Shown: positions 1 through 8,856, counted from the first letter of the stretch. The stretch: DNA of 37,847 nt from Oscillochloris sp. (GCA_012032775.1 JAAUQO010000030.1:1-37847); one strand, 5' to 3'. Numbers and translations are program-made. Notes: generated by a model from the sequence alone, not told the origin.

Positions 1-270
1 CGGTCGGCGCGGACAAGCGGGCAAGGCGCGAGTCAAACCTTGTCGCTTTCGCGATCAACAGATCACTGCTTCCCGGCACACCACTGGAAAAAAGTAACAG
101 TCGGAGATAATGGGTCTCAAGATTTTAATTATTTTGCTTCTGAGCCGGCAGATGATTGGATTGTTGAGCCTGACACTATCCTTTTCGCTTGGGCAGGCAC
201 AAGAGGCGTGTCTTTTGGCCCAAAAATCTGGAGTGGACCACGAGGAGTTTTAAATCAGCATATTTATTGA
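1..270 (+). pseudogene. HsdS (type I restriction specificity subunit) remnant, open at the left edge
   Basis: The frame is open from base 1 and stops at 268-270. The translated stretch contains DTILFAWAGTRG and, further on, FGPKIWSGPRGVLNQHIY. This resembles the end of a target-recognition domain in type I restriction specificity subunits, where an ILFAWSG...GVLNQHIF pattern is typical. An intact subunit has about 400 residues with two recognition domains, so this is a fragment. It ends exactly where that motif would run into the conserved central helices. No HsdM or HsdR is visible in the window. The AT content is higher than in the downstream housekeeping genes, which fits acquired DNA. The family assignment rests on motif recall only. 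Confidence 0.55.
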
Positions 271-409
271 GCGATTGGATAGAGTTCGGGAAATCCGAAA
301 TGATGTGATGCACTTCGATCCCGACGGCCTCCCAATGGAAGAATTGGAACTCTTACGGGATTTCGTACGCTTCCTGCGTCGGCTTAAGGAACTGACGCAC
401 AAGTCGTAA
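254..409 (+). pseudogene. 3' remnant of an unidentified protein with a HEPN-like RN-x3-H motif
   Basis: This frame begins within the end of the HsdS remnant and stops at 407-409, giving about 51 codons with no plausible start. It reads through EIRNDVMHFDPDGL and then a leucine/arginine-rich helix ending LRRLKELTHKS. R-N-D-V-M-H fits the R-x4-H motif of HEPN-type domains. Similar C-terminal ends occur in some CBS-domain and restriction-associated proteins of Chloroflexota. The abrupt join at about base 255 suggests a recombination scar between two unrelated defence genes. The product cannot be named with confidence. Confidence 0.35.
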
Positions 410-487
410 CGTACATTTTCAGGAGTTGCCTTCAGCGGTACAATGAGGCACGGACATAGCGCAATGCAGGTGAAAGCGAGGAAGCCG

Positions 488-814
488 ATGTCGAACGGAG
501 AGACACAACCTACCCTCCCTCCCATGCCGTTGGAGCAGGTACTCTCTACATTGCGCACCCATCGTAGCGATCTGACCGCACGCTATCATCTGAGCGATCT
601 GGGCGTTTTCGGTTCGTATGTGCGCGGTGAGCAAGGCCCTGAGAGTGACATTGATATTTTGGTGTCATTCACGGTGACACCGAGCATCTTCACGCTGCTC
701 GCGCTCGAAGATGAGCTCCAGGAATTGCTTAATCACCCGGTTGATCTGGCGGTAAAGAGTGCCCTGCGGCCACACATCGGCACCCGGATTTTGCGTGAGG
801 TGGTGGCTGTATGA
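488..814 (+). CDS. mntA: MntA-type minimal nucleotidyltransferase antitoxin
   Basis: MNT-domain protein of about 108 residues. The nucleotidyltransferase signature [15 protein letters not shown] matches G-S-x10-D-x-D, which supplies the metal-binding aspartates. In the characterised MntA-HepT systems the antitoxin neutralises HepT by adding AMP groups to a tyrosine near the HepT active site; that mechanism is family knowledge, not visible here. An in-frame ATG exists at 443, but the ATG at 488 has a GAGGA ribosome-binding site at 478-482 and fits family length better. The stop overlaps the hepT start in an ATGA, as expected for a translationally coupled toxin-antitoxin pair. Confidence 0.85.
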   Translation: MSNGETQPTLPPMPLEQVLSTLRTHRSDLTARYHLSDLGVFGSYVRGEQGPESDIDILVSFTVTPSIFTLLALEDELQELLNHPVDLAVKSALRPHIGTRILREVVAV

Positions 815-1176
815 GTATTCCACGCACCTACCTGGATTTCCTCAACGACATCCTCAGCGCGATCGATGATATTGAACTGTTTACTCAGGGTTTGGATGCG
901 CCACAGTTCACACAGGATCGCAAGACGATGTACGCCGTCACTCATGCTATCGAGATCATCGGCGAGGCCGCTAAACGCATTCCCGTTGAAGTACAGTCGC
1001 GCCATCCGGCCGTACCCTGGCGCTTTATGGCTCGCATGCGTGATCGCATTATTCACGGCTACGACACGGTCGATCCGGAAATTGTCTGGCAAACCATCAC
1101 CCAGGATTTGCCGCCAACACGCACACTGGTCGCTGAATCCATCGCGGCGGAACGCAGCCGAGAGAGCAATCCGTGA
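811..1176 (+). CDS. hepT: HepT-type HEPN ribonuclease toxin (DUF86)
   Basis: HEPN-domain protein of 121 residues. Near residue 80 it has RDRIIHGY, matching the R-x4-H-x-Y motif of HepT. The Arg and His form the RNase site of HEPN toxins, and the Tyr is the residue AMPylated by the partner in studied members. The upstream helix contains the family-typical [12 protein letters not shown]. The ATG overlaps the mntA stop, and the TGA overlaps the GTG of the following macro-domain gene, so three coding regions overlap end to end. Length and motifs suggest an intact toxin that would require its MntA partner. Confidence 0.85.
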   Translation: MSIPRTYLDFLNDILSAIDDIELFTQGLDAPQFTQDRKTMYAVTHAIEIIGEAAKRIPVEVQSRHPAVPWRFMARMRDRIIHGYDTVDPEIVWQTITQDLPPTRTLVAESIAAERSRESNP

Positions 1177-1574
1177 TCCACTATCGCACCGGCGATCTGC
1201 TGCAATCCGATGCTGAAGCGCTGGTCAATGCCGTGAATTGCATCGGGGTGATGGGACGCGGGATTGCGCTCCAGTTCAAAAAAGCGTTTCCTGACAATTT
1301 CACTGCTTATGCTGCGGCCTGTACGCGCGGCGAGGTGCAGATCGGCCGCATGTTCGTCTTCACCACCAACGCCGCAACCGGGCCGAAATACGTTGTCAAT
1401 TTCCCAACCAAGCAGCACTGGCGCGGTGCAAGCCGGTTGGAATATATCGATAGCGGCATGGTTGCGCTGGTTGCGGAGATTCGCCGCTATGCCCTACGCT
1501 CCATAGCCATCCCACCCCTCGGCAGCGGCTTAGGCCGCCTGGAGCAGTATCACGATTGTCCGGCGGCGATTTGA
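1173..1574 (+). pseudogene. DarG-like macro-domain antitoxin, truncated
   Basis: GTG start overlapping the hepT stop as GTGA. The N-terminus (Y-R-T-G-D-L-L, then ALVNAVNCIGVMGRGIALQF) and NFPTKQHW are characteristic of DarG macro domains, which remove ADP-ribose from DNA and counter the toxin DarT. The Lys in NFPTK corresponds to the catalytic lysine described for DarG. The domain is intact up to IPPLGSGLG, then changes to unrelated residues and stops at about residue 133. The last helices of the macro domain and the C-terminal DarG region are therefore missing. No darT is present upstream, where DarTG operons usually carry it. It could be a decayed antitoxin or a minimal stand-alone macro protein; the abrupt break favours decay. 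Confidence 0.65.
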
Positions 1575-1720
1575 TACGTTTTTAGCTGAACTCCAGACAA
1601 CTGTCAATCCACAGACAAAACGGTCATATTCCAGGTCCTACGTTATCTGGATGCAGGATGGTTGATAGTTACCGGCTCAATTCAGCGTGAGCGGCGTGAT
1701 GTAGATGTAGAGGATGATAG
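1575..1720. other. Scar between the macro-domain gene and the recombinase remnant
   Basis: No reading frame here is convincingly conserved. Short open stretches exist in two frames, but none matches a family I recognise. The segment is bracketed by two broken genes and probably represents leftover sequence from successive insertions and deletions. Confidence 0.3.
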
Positions 1721-1906
1721 CCCACGAACAGCACTATTACGCAAAGATTCAACATCGATCCGGAAACTGCTCGTGCTCGTGCCGGCCATAGCGATATTAG
1801 GACGACTCTGGGCATTCATTCCCATACGAACCTGGAACTCCAACAGTTGGCCGCAGCAACGATCGATCGTCGGTTTAGTCCTTCTACAGAGAACAAAGAC
1901 CAGTAA
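1721..1906 (+). pseudogene. Tyrosine recombinase (phage-type integrase), C-terminal remnant
   Basis: The frame between a TAG at 1718-1720 and the TAA at 1904-1906 reads through AGHSDIRTTLGIHSH and then a helical ELQQLAAATIDRRF tail. The pattern (L/A)-G-H-S-x2-x-T-T-x3-Y/H-x-H is the C-terminal catalytic box of tyrosine recombinases (the His of the R-H-R-Y set). The nucleophile position, normally Tyr in T-x-x-x-Y-S-H, reads His here (LGIHSH), so even this fragment has lost the catalytic tyrosine. Only about 60 of roughly 300-400 residues remain. It lies next to the tRNA cluster, a usual integration target for elements using such enzymes. Confidence 0.6.
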
Positions 1907-1967
1907 AGCCTTTTTAGGACTTTAGAAGGGTTGGCTTATACTATGGCTATACTTTCCGCGCCACACA

Positions 1968-2005
1968 CCAAAACGCCCCCCACCGCAGAGGCGATGGAGG
2001 GCGTT
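1968..2005 (-). terminator. Rho-independent terminator of the tRNA operon
   Basis: On the minus strand a 15-bp stem, with two G-T wobbles and no mismatches, spans 2005-1991 and 1986-1972 around a CTCT loop. A short T-run follows. It lies 17 bases beyond the 3' end of tRNA-Phe and would end the tRNA transcript. Confidence 0.85.
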
Positions 2006-2021
2006 ACAACGCCTCAAGCGA

Positions 2022-2097
2022 TGGTGCCAAGGACCGGACTTGAACCGGTGACCCTCGCATTTTCAGTGCGATGCTCTACCAACTGAGCTACCTTGGC
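2022..2097 (-). tRNA. tRNA-Phe (anticodon GAA)
   Basis: Minus-strand cloverleaf of 76 bases including an encoded CCA. The acceptor stem GCCAAGG pairs with CCTTGGC. The D-arm carries AGCTCAGTTGGTAGAGC. The anticodon loop CTGAAAA gives GAA, and the T-arm carries GGTTCAAGTCC. It is the last gene of a three-tRNA cluster; the island with the recombinase remnant lies directly beyond it. Confidence 0.95.
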
Positions 2098-2136
2098 GGA
2101 TTGTTCGGAACCTAACACATTGCGAGCGCGGCTCGT

Positions 2137-2212
2137 TGGTGGGCGATGACGGACTCGAACCGCCGACACCCTCGGTGTAAGCGAGGTGCTCTACCAACTG
2201 AGCTAATCGCCC
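2137..2212 (-). tRNA. tRNA-Val (anticodon TAC)
   Basis: Minus-strand cloverleaf of 76 bases with an encoded CCA. The acceptor GGGCGAT pairs with ATCGCCC. The anticodon loop CTTACAC gives TAC (Val, GUA codons), and the T-arm is GGCGGTTCGAGTCCGTC. It is the middle gene of the cluster. Confidence 0.95.
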
Positions 2213-2220
2213 GAAGTTTG

Positions 2221-2310
<90 letters not shown>

Positions 2311-2328
2311 TTGTTTACAACAGGCAAA

Positions 2329-2357
2329 ATTATACGCAACCGGAGCCGGTTTGTCAA
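2329..2357 (-). promoter_or_regulatory. Perfect-consensus sigma-70 promoter for the tRNA cluster
   Basis: On the minus strand TTGACA (2357-2352) is followed by 17 bases and TATAAT (2334-2329). Both hexamers are exact consensus at optimal spacing. The spacer contains the palindrome ACCGGCTCCGGT. The -35 box includes the TGA stop codon of ada. This explains independent, strong expression of the tRNAs. Confidence 0.85.
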
Positions 2358-3391
2358 ACGCCGATCGCCTGTCGCAACGCCGGTGTCTCACGCTCCAGTT
2401 GTGCGATCAACGCCGCCCGCTCTGCGGCCGGCAGAAAGGCGGCCTCGGCCGCAGAGCGCACGCTACCGCAAAGGCTCTCGATATCGAAACCCAGGTAGCG
2501 CACAGCGTGACGATACTCGTCGCTCAGGGTTGTGGCGAAGAACGTCGGGTCATCGGAGTTGATTGTCACGATCACGCCTGCATCGCGCAACTGTGGAAGC
2601 GGGTGGCTTGCCCACGAGGCGACGGCGCCGGTATATAGGTTGCTGCTCGGGCAAACATCAAGCACAATCCTGCGTTCGCGCAACACCGCGAGCAGTTGTG
2701 GATCGGAGATGCTGCGAATGCCATGGCCGATTCTGGTTGCGCCAAGGGTATTGATCGCGCCCCAGACGCTTTCGGGGCCGACGACTTCGCCGGCGTGGGC
2801 CATCAAGCCCAACCCGGCCGCTTTCGCGGCAGCGAACACCGGGGCAAACGGCTCGGGCGGATAACCGATCTCATTGCCGCCGATCGACCACCCTACCACG
2901 CCGCAATCCATCATACTACGGGCGATCTCAAGCACCTGCCATGCCTGTTCCGGCCCATACTGGCGCCCATAATCAAGGGCCAACCGCAAGCCGATCCCCG
3001 TCTCACGGTTGGCCTGTTGAAAGCCGGCCCAGATCCCCTCGATCGCCTCACGCAGATCGACCCGCTGAATGTATTGCATCGGCGAGATCATCACCTCGGC
3101 GTAGCGAACTTCCTGATCGGCCAGATCCATCCCCAATTCGTAGGCCAGGCGCTCGAAATCCTCGCCGCGGACAATCGCCCGCGCCATGGCCATAAATACT
3201 TGCAAAAACTCGCCGAAATCACGGTAGCGGAACAATTGCGCGATCCCCGCCTCGTCATCAGCCGGCAGTTCAACTCGATTGCGGCGCGCCAATTCCAACA
3301 ACGTGCGCGGCGTGATCGTGCCTTCAAGGTGCAAGTGTAATTCAACCTTGGGCATGCGTCTGATGAACTCGTCCAACTCCGCAGTCAGCAC
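2354..3391 (-). CDS. add: Adenosine deaminase
   Basis: A 345-residue amidohydrolase that hydrolyses adenosine (or a related 6-aminopurine) to inosine and ammonia in the cytosol for purine salvage. The metal ligands H19 and H21 lie in ELHLHLEG. HAGE (about 199-202), GHG (about 222-224) and NSDDP (about 278-282) supply the remaining zinc ligand, catalytic Glu/His and Asp. The start is GTG with GGGAG seven bases upstream. Some members of this family act on adenine or other nucleosides, so substrate is inferred. Its stop codon doubles as part of the tRNA promoter. Confidence 0.88.
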   Translation of the reverse strand: MLTAELDEFIRRMPKVELHLHLEGTITPRTLLELARRNRVELPADDEAGIAQLFRYRDFGEFLQVFMAMARAIVRGEDFERLAYELGMDLADQEVRYAEVMISPMQYIQRVDLREAIEGIWAGFQQANRETGIGLRLALDYGRQYGPEQAWQVLEIARSMMDCGVVGWSIGGNEIGYPPEPFAPVFAAAKAAGLGLMAHAGEVVGPESVWGAINTLGATRIGHGIRSISDPQLLAVLRERRIVLDVCPSSNLYTGAVASWASHPLPQLRDAGVIVTINSDDPTFFATTLSDEYRHAVRYLGFDIESLCGSVRSAAEAAFLPAAERAALIAQLERETPALRQAIGV

Positions 3392-3520
3392 AGCCTCACT
3401 CCCTTAATCCAAATTCAGAATACAGCATTTTTCAACGGGTTCCAATGCGGCAAACCTGTCTCCCCCATTTAAACACTACTGCTTGAAACTGCACTAAGGA
3501 CTCAGGATCAAAGGCCGGGC

Positions 3521-3549
3521 CGTTGGCCCAACCGGAGCATTGGCCAACG
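3521..3549. repeat. Inverted repeat between prfA and add
   Basis: CGTTGGCC (3521-3528) and GGCCAACG (3542-3549) can form an 8-bp stem with a 13-base loop, just downstream of prfA on the minus strand. There is no T-run, so it is a weak terminator candidate or a transcript-stabilising hairpin. The rest of 3392-3586 shows no gene. Confidence 0.35.
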
Positions 3550-3586
3550 CACTGCATAGATCAAACCCATGGCCGGGATATCGCGC

Positions 3587-4669
3587 CTAGCTCAGCCCGG
3601 AATCACGCAGACGCTCGGCATTGTCGTACACAACCAGCGCATCGATGATCTTGTTCAATTCGCCGGAGAGCACGCCCGGCAGGTTCGAGAAGTTCTGACC
3701 GATCCGATGATCGGTGATGCGATCTTGCGGGAAGTTGTAGGTGCGGATCTTTTCGGCCCGCTCACCGGTGCCAACCTGCGCCAGGCGGTTTGCACCTTCC
3801 ACGCGTTGGCGGCGCTCTTCCTCGCGCGCAAACAGCCTGGCTCGCAACACCACCATGGCCCGCTCACGGTTCTGAATCTGCGATCGGCCATCCTGACAGG
3901 TCACCACAATCTCTTCCGGCGTGCCGCCCTTATACACCAGTCGCACCGCCGAGTCGGTCGTGTTCACGCCCTGGCCGCCATGACCACCGCTGCGAAACAC
4001 ATCAACCCGAATATCGTCGTTGCGGATCTCCAGTTCGGTATCTTCGACTTTCGGCAACACCGCCACGGTAGCGGTTGAGGTATGGATACGCCCGCGCGCC
4101 TCGGTGGCCGGTACGCGCTGCACCCGATGGACGCCGCCTTCATACTTGAGCTGGCTGTAGGCGCCTTCGCCGCGCACCTCGAAGATCACCTCTTTGTAGC
4201 CGCCCGGTCCATTATCCGTCGAACTATCGACATCGACTTTCCAGCCGCGCAATTCGGCGTAGCGCAGGTACATCCGGTAAAGATCGGCGGCAAACAATGC
4301 CGCCTCGTCGCCGCCTTCACCCTGGCGGATTTCAATGATCACGTCTTTCGAGTCGTTCGGATCGCGCGGCAGCAACAGTACCTTGATCTTTTCCCCAAGT
4401 TCGGCGAGCGTCGCCCGAGCTTCATCGATCTCTTCCAGCGCAAGTTCCCGCAAATCCGCATCGGAGCCGTCGTTCAGCACCGCCTGTGCTTCGGCCAGAT
4501 TATTCTGCGCCCGGCGATACTCACGATAGGCGGTAACCACCGCCTCAAGATCGCGCTGCTCGCGGGCATATTGTTGGAGTATAGTTGGATTCGTCGCTAC
4601 ATCGGGCTGACTCATCAATTCGCTGAGTTCCTCGTAGCGCGCTTCAACAGAAGCAAGTTTATCGAACAT
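3587..4669 (-). CDS. prfA: Peptide chain release factor 1
   Basis: A 360-residue class I release factor recognising UAA and UAG. The codon-reading P-x-T motif is PAT at about residues 187-189 (HRVQRVPATEARGRIH). The peptidyl-tRNA hydrolysis motif GGQ lies at about 231-233 in SGGHGGQGVN. P-A-T rather than S-P-F marks RF1, not RF2. A GAGGAA ribosome-binding site precedes the ATG. It follows rpsU, separated by a terminator. The usual partner prmC is not adjacent. Confidence 0.95.
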   Translation of the reverse strand: MFDKLASVEARYEELSELMSQPDVATNPTILQQYAREQRDLEAVVTAYREYRRAQNNLAEAQAVLNDGSDADLRELALEEIDEARATLAELGEKIKVLLLPRDPNDSKDVIIEIRQGEGGDEAALFAADLYRMYLRYAELRGWKVDVDSSTDNGPGGYKEVIFEVRGEGAYSQLKYEGGVHRVQRVPATEARGRIHTSTATVAVLPKVEDTELEIRNDDIRVDVFRSGGHGGQGVNTTDSAVRLVYKGGTPEEIVVTCQDGRSQIQNRERAMVVLRARLFAREEERRQRVEGANRLAQVGTGERAEKIRTYNFPQDRITDHRIGQNFSNLPGVLSGELNKIIDALVVYDNAERLRDSGLS

Positions 4670-4735
4670 ATGATCAACGTTCCTCTTTGTAATGGGCTAG
4701 TATTATAGCATGCCGAATCAAGCCATGAAAGAACG

Positions 4736-4777
4736 CAAAAACGGCACGCAACGAGTTCGTCACTCGCCCGTGCCGTT
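4736..4777 (-). terminator. Rho-independent terminator after rpsU
   Basis: On the minus strand, AACGGCACG pairs with CGTGCCGTT, with a second inner stem (GCGAGT/ACTCGT). A TTTTTG run follows directly. It sits 15 bases past the rpsU stop and would separate rpsU from prfA. Confidence 0.75.
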
Positions 4778-4792
4778 CCGTATTCTGCCTGG

Positions 4793-4984
4793 TTAGAAGC
4801 CTTTGGCCAGCTTCTTGCGCCGATTACGTTCGGCGCGGCGCTGCTTCTCTTTGCGCTGCTCACTCTTCGAGATGAAATTCATCTTCTCGCGATACGTTTT
4901 GGTGATACGCTCGGAGACTACGCCTTTATTGAAGCGGCGGATCAGTTGCTCGACTGTCTCGCCGTCACGTCGCTCTACTCGCAT
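4793..4984 (-). CDS. rpsU: 30S ribosomal protein S21
   Basis: A basic 63-residue protein starting MRVERRDGETVEQLIRRF and ending in a lysine/arginine-rich tail (RNRRKKLAKGF), as in S21. It binds the platform of the 30S subunit near the 3' end of 16S rRNA and helps initiation. The frame stays open upstream, but the ATG at 4984 matches the conserved S21 N-terminus. It has its own promoter about 180 bases upstream and its own terminator, so it is probably a single-gene unit. Confidence 0.92.
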   Translation of the reverse strand: MRVERRDGETVEQLIRRFNKGVVSERITKTYREKMNFISKSEQRKEKQRRAERNRRKKLAKGF

Positions 4985-5161
4985 AGCTCTGCTCGATCGA
5001 TGCCCTGTGTCCTGCAGTTGGGCAGCCCGAATCCGGTATCGGCGTGGGACAACGCCCCGGCCCGGCAACACGTTTCATCGATCCTCTGCTCACCCCCTCC
5101 CATGTGGATTTTGGTGCGTCCCATGCAGTACGCTTGAGTTTGCGAACAAACACCGCTGCTT

Positions 5162-5190
5162 AGTATAGTCGATCTGAAGCCTCGCTGCAA
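5162..5190 (-). promoter_or_regulatory. Sigma-70-like promoter for rpsU
   Basis: On the minus strand TTGCAG (5190-5185), a 17-base spacer and TATACT (5167-5162) lie upstream of rpsU. This implies an untranslated leader of about 170 bases. No known ribosomal-protein leader structure was recognised. Confidence 0.5.
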
Positions 5191-5518
5191 ACCAACGCGA
5201 TCGGCAATCCAGGGCTGATCCGACTGCCTGCGATAGATTGATCCTTATACAATATATTGCAGCATATCGGCCCGGCCCTCGCCATGATCGCGCTGGCTTT
5301 CGTTGTCCATTTTGGAACAACTACCTGGCGCCGGCAAAACACCCGCAAACGCATGCCCATCGGCCCGGCGCCGGTTCGGCCAAAGTACTTGAACCCTCGA
5401 CTTCTGAAGTCTCAGGTATTTATCAGGTTGACGTATAAGTAAAAGGAGTTATACTGCTTCTACTCCGCCGGTCCGACGCCGATGATGTCGTCGGGCTTTC
5501 CGGCGGGATTGTTGTTTC
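5191..5518. other. Intergenic region with no recognised gene
   Basis: Between the rpsU promoter and the menD stop there are only short overlapping reading frames without family resemblance. An AAAGGAG sequence at about 5442-5448 resembles a ribosome-binding site on the plus strand, but no credible coding sequence follows it. Confidence 0.4.
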
Positions 5519-7284
5519 TCAGCTTAACCCCGCCTCACGCAATGCCGCACTGATCTCCGGCCAGAAGGCACGATGATCGACGACATTTTGCGCTCGCTCA
5601 GTTCGTACTTCGACGATATGCAGCCCGTTTCCGCCTAGCCCCGCGTTCACCGCCGCCCGAAATTGCTCCCAACTCTCCGCCAGATGATAGGTTGCCCCAT
5701 AGAACTGCGCCAGCGGCGCGAAATCCAGCCCATGCGGCGTGCCGAACAACTGCTCGAAGGCGTCCTGCTCAGTTGCCTGGGGCAGGAATGAGAAGATCCC
5801 GCCGCCATCGTTGTTGATCAGCACAATCGTCGCATGAAGCTGATGCAACCTGGCCGCCAATAGTCCGTTGCTGTCGTGATAAAGCGATAGATCGCCAAGC
5901 ACCATCAGCAGCGGCGTCGATCCGCCCGCCGCCATCCCTAACCCCGTTGAGACCAGGCCGTCGATGCCGTTGGCGCCGCGATTGCCCGCGATTGTAAGTG
6001 CCGTTGCCGCCGGCGCATAAAGGTATCCAGATCACGTACCGGCATCGAGTTACCCACAAACAGGGTCGCCCCGGCCGGCAACATCTCCCCTAATACCGCA
6101 AACACGCCCGGCTCACTGAGCTTCGGCTGCTCGCGCACCATGCGCTCGATCACGCTGCGAGCGGTGCGCTCGGCGGTCGTCCACTCGCGCGACCAGAGGG
6201 TTTGCGGCATGGCGATCTGCCCACCGGCCCGAATCTGTTCCAACAGAGCGGTGCAGAGCGCAACCGGATCGACGCCGAGATGCAGATCGGCCAGGCTGGT
6301 CGGTTCGCGCCAGCCGGCGCCCTCGTCGATCACGATCTGGCGGGCGGGCGCATAGCGCTGCAGGAATTGCAACACCGGCTTGGAGGTCGGCATTGCGCCA
6401 AAGCGCAACACTAATTCGGGGCCATGACGAGCCACAAATCCCGGATCGCGCAGAAATGCGTCGTAGCCGCCAAGGATGAGTTTGCGGTCGTGTGGACCAC
6501 GGCGCAATCCTGAGAGCGGATCGGCCAGAATCGGGAAGCCGAGTTGTGCCGCCAATGCGGTGAGCGGTTCAACCAGGGCGGGCGGACACTCGGGGCCGCA
6601 AAGGATCAGGCCGCGCCGAACCTGCCCGAGTTCGGCGGCCAGGGCTGCGATCTGGGTTGTTGTCGGCATACGCGGCCCAACCACAGCCTGCACCGGCGGT
6701 CGATCGTGCGCGGCAAACAGCGCCGCAAGCTGCGCCCGGTCGGGGATCAGCGGCTCGTGGAAGGGCAGGTTGAGATGCACCGGCCCGGCCGGCGAACCGG
6801 CGGCGGCGGCGAGACTACGAGCGGCGATGCTGCGCAGCCAATCACGGCGTTCGGAGCGCTCGTCGGGGGTGGGTAGATCGCAGAACCAGCGCGTACGCGG
6901 GCCGAAGATCCGCACCTGATCGATCGTCTGCGGCGCGCCGTTGTCGCGTAGCTCGTGCGGGCGATCGGCGGTAAGCAACAGCAGCGGCACCCGCGACAGA
7001 TCGGCCTCGGCTACGGCCGGCAAGTAGTTGGCGGCGGCAGTGCCCGAGGTGCATACCAGCGCGACCGGCGCTTTGAGCGATTTTGCCATTCCCAGGGCGA
7101 AGAATCCGGCCGAACGCTCGTCGTAGTGCATCCAGATCCGGGCTTGCGGATGGCGGGCCAACGTAAGCGCGATCGGTGTATTACGTGAGCCGGGGCTAAC
7201 CACAAACTGCGTTACGCCGCCACGCACCAACGCATCGATCAGCGTCCCGACCCAGGTCGTTAACGTTGTTGTGTATGTGTCCAT
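5519..7284 (-). CDS. menD: MenD, SEPHCHC synthase, reading frame interrupted
   Basis: Thiamine-diphosphate enzyme of menaquinone synthesis that joins 2-oxoglutarate to isochorismate. The N-terminal part carries VVSPGSRNTPIAL and the central domain ends GNSMPVRDLDTF. The C-terminal part, with NRGANGIDGLVST, LGDLSLYHD and NNDGGGIFSF, continues in the -1 frame. The switch lies at about 5994-6003. One extra base there makes the whole gene 589 codons, the normal family size, and restores the expected LTIAGNRGANG. It is either a sequence error or a recent mutation. menF lies 72 bases upstream in the same orientation. Confidence 0.88.
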
Positions 7285-7356
7285 GTCAGCATGCAGAATG
7301 CAGCATTACTCCAGTGCATTTCAATGCGGCAAAGCCGACGCCTCACGCCTCACACC

Positions 7357-8772
7357 CTATTCATGCCGCAAGGCGCCCAACATTGCGCGGAGTTTGATCT
7401 GTGATTCCTGGTACTCGCGGGCCGGGTCGGAGTCGGCGACGATCCCGCAGCCGGCGAAAAGCACCGCCTGATTGCCTTCGGTCAGGGCTGAGCGCAGCGC
7501 CACGGCAAATTCGCCGTCGCCCCCGGCATCAAGCCAGCCAACCGGCCCGGCGTACCAGCCGCGATCGAGTTGTTCGTGTTCGCGAATCCAATCCAAGGCC
7601 TGTTCGCGCGGTCGCCCGCCGACCGCCGGAGTTGGATGCAGCCGTTCAATCAGATCGAAGATCGTGCGCCCGGCGACGATCGTGCTGCTGATCGGCGTAA
7701 AAAGGTGTTGAACATTCCGCAGTTTCAACAAGGTCGGCGCAGCGGGTGCGTGTAGATCGGTGCAGATGTCGGCCAGATTCTCGCGGATCGTCCGCACCAC
7801 GATCTCGTGTTCGGCCAGATCTTTGGCGCTGGCGAGGAGTTGCGCACCAAGTCGCGCATCTTCTTCCGGCGTCGCGCCGCGGCCGATCGAGCCGGCCAAT
7901 CCGTGGGCCGAGACGGCTCCGTTCCGCAGGCTCACCAATCGTTCCGGTGACGCACCAAGAAAGGTGCGCCCGCCGCGGGCCACGGCAAACACAAAGGTGT
8001 CGGGATAATCGCGCCGCAGCGCCTCAAGCGAGGCCGGGATATCGAAGGGCCGCTCGCCTGCGCACGTACGGCGCGGGCCAGCACAACCTTTTCCATCCTG
8101 CCGGTACGCAACTCCGCCGTTGCGTCGGCGACAATCTGTTGCCAGGCATGCGGATCGCGATCGTCGCTGAGCTTCAGATGCTGCGGCCGGCCGGAAGGAC
8201 GCCAGGCGCCGCCGATCAACTCCGTCAACCGGCGGGCGGCCGAGGCGGCCAGCGCGACCGAGGGCGTATCGGCGCCGACGAGGCCGTTCAAGGTCAGGCT
8301 GGTCTGGTCGCCGGATTGGGCCAGCACCAGGCGCGGCAGTTGCAACGCACCCTGGGCAAAGGCCGTCCAATCGGGGCCGGCCGCCGGCTTGGATCGAAGG
8401 CGAAACCGGCCACCGCCATCGGCCCGGCGAAACGCAACTCGGGGTCGCAATCGATCGCGGCTTCGGCGATCAACTGATCCCATGCGGCCCGCGCCGCCTC
8501 GAAGGGCCGTGCATCGCCGGCGGTAAAACTCCAGGCATCGCCTAATCCGGCAATCGCCAACTGCGCTGCGGGGACGCTCCAAAAAAAGCGATTATGGGTG
8601 GCCCCCATCGCACGGGCGAAGAGCGTGAGTGGATCGTGGGGCTTAATCTCGCTGGTGACACTTACCAGCACCGGACGGCCGAGATCGCGGGCGCGACGGC
8701 GGCAACTTCGGCTAATTCTTCCATGCGCGGCCGCTGCCGAAGCGCCGCAGTGGCGACATGCATGCCGATCAT
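7357..8772 (-). CDS. menF: Isochorismate synthase MenF, reading frame interrupted three times
   Basis: Chorismate-utilising enzyme that converts chorismate to isochorismate, the first step of menaquinone synthesis. The C-terminal catalytic part is clear: FLGASPERLVS, HPTPAVGGRP, GWYAGPVGWLDAGGDGEFAV and FAGCGIVADSDP. Reading from ATG 8772 (MIGMHVATAALRQRP), the frame must shift at about 8690, 8390 and 8050. Each time it moves to the -1 frame, so one base is missing. Adding three bases gives 473 codons, close to the usual size. The breaks may be sequence errors; taken literally the gene is dead. It precedes menD, which fits a menF-menD operon. Confidence 0.85.
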
Positions 8773-8821
8773 TGAATGACATTCCTTTATTAACACGAGG
8801 TACGTGGAAATGTTCTTTCTC

Positions 8822-8856
8822 GGATAGTGGCGAAGACTTCGCCTTCGACACTATCC
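8822..8856. repeat. Hairpin in the menF-purL divergent intergenic region
   Basis: GGATAGTG (8822-8829) pairs with CACTATCC (8849-8856), and CGAAG/CTTCG extends the stem inside a single mismatch. It lies between divergent genes, so it is not a terminator. It could be a dispersed palindrome or a regulatory site. Confidence 0.5.
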
